Shown here: positions 13,336 to 13,952 of the stretch, piece by piece
How positions within the stretch are numbered: the first letter of the stretch is position 1
Layout: each line of letters begins with the position of its first letter
Assembly (NCBI GenBank): GCA_028681035.1
Contig: JAQUJJ010000095.1
Span: forward strand, 1-13,952
Reading direction: 5' to 3'
DNA: 13,952 bases
Source: Candidatus Cloacimonadota bacterium
GTDB taxonomy: Bacteria > Cloacimonadota > Cloacimonadia > Cloacimonadales > Cloacimonadaceae
Translations under genes and position numbers: made by a program
The notes under the pieces: generated by a model
Database searches by the model: none
What the model saw: only the letters and a program-made list of their open reading frames with translations
Told to the model about the DNA's origin: nothing

Positions 13336-13952
13336 ATGGATAAGAAAATAATCGTATTAGCCCTAAGCTTGTTGCTGCTGCTAAGCGCATGCGGGAAAAA
13401 AGATAAAGCGCAAGGAACCCTTAAACAGGACGACGGCTTAGCTGTTATGACAGAAGAGCTTAGCTTGCGTTCCATAGATGAATACATAACCGTTTCCGGT
13501 AAACTGGAAGGCATCACCGATATCACCATGAGTAGCGAGACATCAGGACGCATATTAAAGCTAAACAAACGTCTTGGTGACAGCGTTGCCAAAGGCGAAA
13601 GAATCGGCATGGTGGAAAACAACGTTACCCAGATTCGCTTGGATCAGGCAGAAGCAGCATATCTTTCCGCTGAGACAGCCATGGATAACGCAAACAAGAA
13701 CCTTAGCTATGCGGAAGCTTCCAAGGCAAAGAACCTAATCTCTGAAGCAGAATACAATACAGCTTTATCTGCCTTCAAGGGAGCCAAAGCTGCGTTTGAC
13801 GGTGCTAAAGCTGCAAAAGAGCAGGCACGGCTAGCCCTTGCTAATTCTTACCTTGTAGCTCCTGAGGGGGGTGTGATATCCAATCTGATGGTTGCTTCAG
13901 GGCAGTATATAAACCCCGGGCAGGCAATAGCTACTATTACCGATGCCAGTAC
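13336..13952 (+). CDS. Membrane-fusion lipoprotein of an RND-type efflux pump (partial, 3' end cut)
   Basis: The periplasmic adaptor (AcrA/MexA-type, HlyD family) that links the inner-membrane pump to the TolC-like channel. About 205 codons are in the window and the frame is still open at the edge. The signal peptide ends with lipobox LSAC, so Cys19 would be lipidated and anchored in the inner membrane. Residues 68-95 give the first lipoyl half (SGRILKLNKRLGDSVAKGE). A helical hairpin follows at about 98-165, and the second lipoyl half begins LVAPEGGVISNLMVASGQ. The start ATG follows the TolC-like stop by 11 bases, with GAGGA between them. An RND-type inner-membrane transporter is expected next, beyond the window. 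Confidence 0.92.
   Translation, partial: MDKKIIVLALSLLLLLSACGKKDKAQGTLKQDDGLAVMTEELSLRSIDEYITVSGKLEGITDITMSSETSGRILKLNKRLGDSVAKGERIGMVENNVTQIRLDQAEAAYLSAETAMDNANKNLSYAEASKAKNLISEAEYNTALSAFKGAKAAFDGAKAAKEQARLALANSYLVAPEGGVISNLMVASGQYINPGQAIATITDAS

Overview
The window reads as chromosome of a Gram-negative anaerobe of moderate G+C content. Clear AAGGAG-type ribosome binding sites precede most genes. There are lipoprotein signal peptides, a TolC-type outer-membrane channel, and a response regulator fused to a PglZ phosphodiesterase domain (the PorX architecture). PorX-type proteins are typical of the Bacteroidota and wider FCB group, and the mix with a SIMPL protein and iron-sulfur flavoenzymes suggests a lineage such as Cloacimonadota. 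That placement is inferred from protein style, not proven.

Left part, plus strand (1-4400): a 261-base leader with short repeats and a candidate promoter precedes a nucleotide-sugar dehydrogenase with an unusual NAD-site signature. A stem-loop follows, then an 811-residue single-chain flavoprotein with the domain order of dihydropyrimidine dehydrogenase (PreT fused to PreA). It lacks the family's catalytic cysteine, so its substrate is open. It ends at a strong intrinsic terminator.

Middle part, minus strand (10324 down to 4506): one compact run encodes an exported MORN-like (YwqK-type) protein, PanB, an unrecognised 206-residue helical protein and the PorX-like protein, all overlapping or separated by 8-11 bases. 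A terminator-like hairpin lies between this run and tsaE plus a SIMPL-domain membrane protein. An orphan amino-acid-binding lipoprotein with its own promoter comes last.

Right part: about 1 kb without a credible gene (10325-11356) holds several inverted repeats. One is an 81-base hairpin with a paired stem of about 22 bp. Another is a 125-base region with nested and crossing stems and three CCCGAT copies exactly 11 bases apart. Next, on the plus strand, a PadR-family regulator with a perfect palindrome at its own promoter leads an efflux operon: PadR, TolC-like outer-membrane protein, and a lipoprotein membrane-fusion protein cut by the window end. The inner-membrane pump probably lies beyond the edge.

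Points most worth a second look are the Cys-less dihydropyrimidine-dehydrogenase-like fusion, the PorX-like regulator coupled to an unknown small protein, and the structured non-coding block at 10642-10952.
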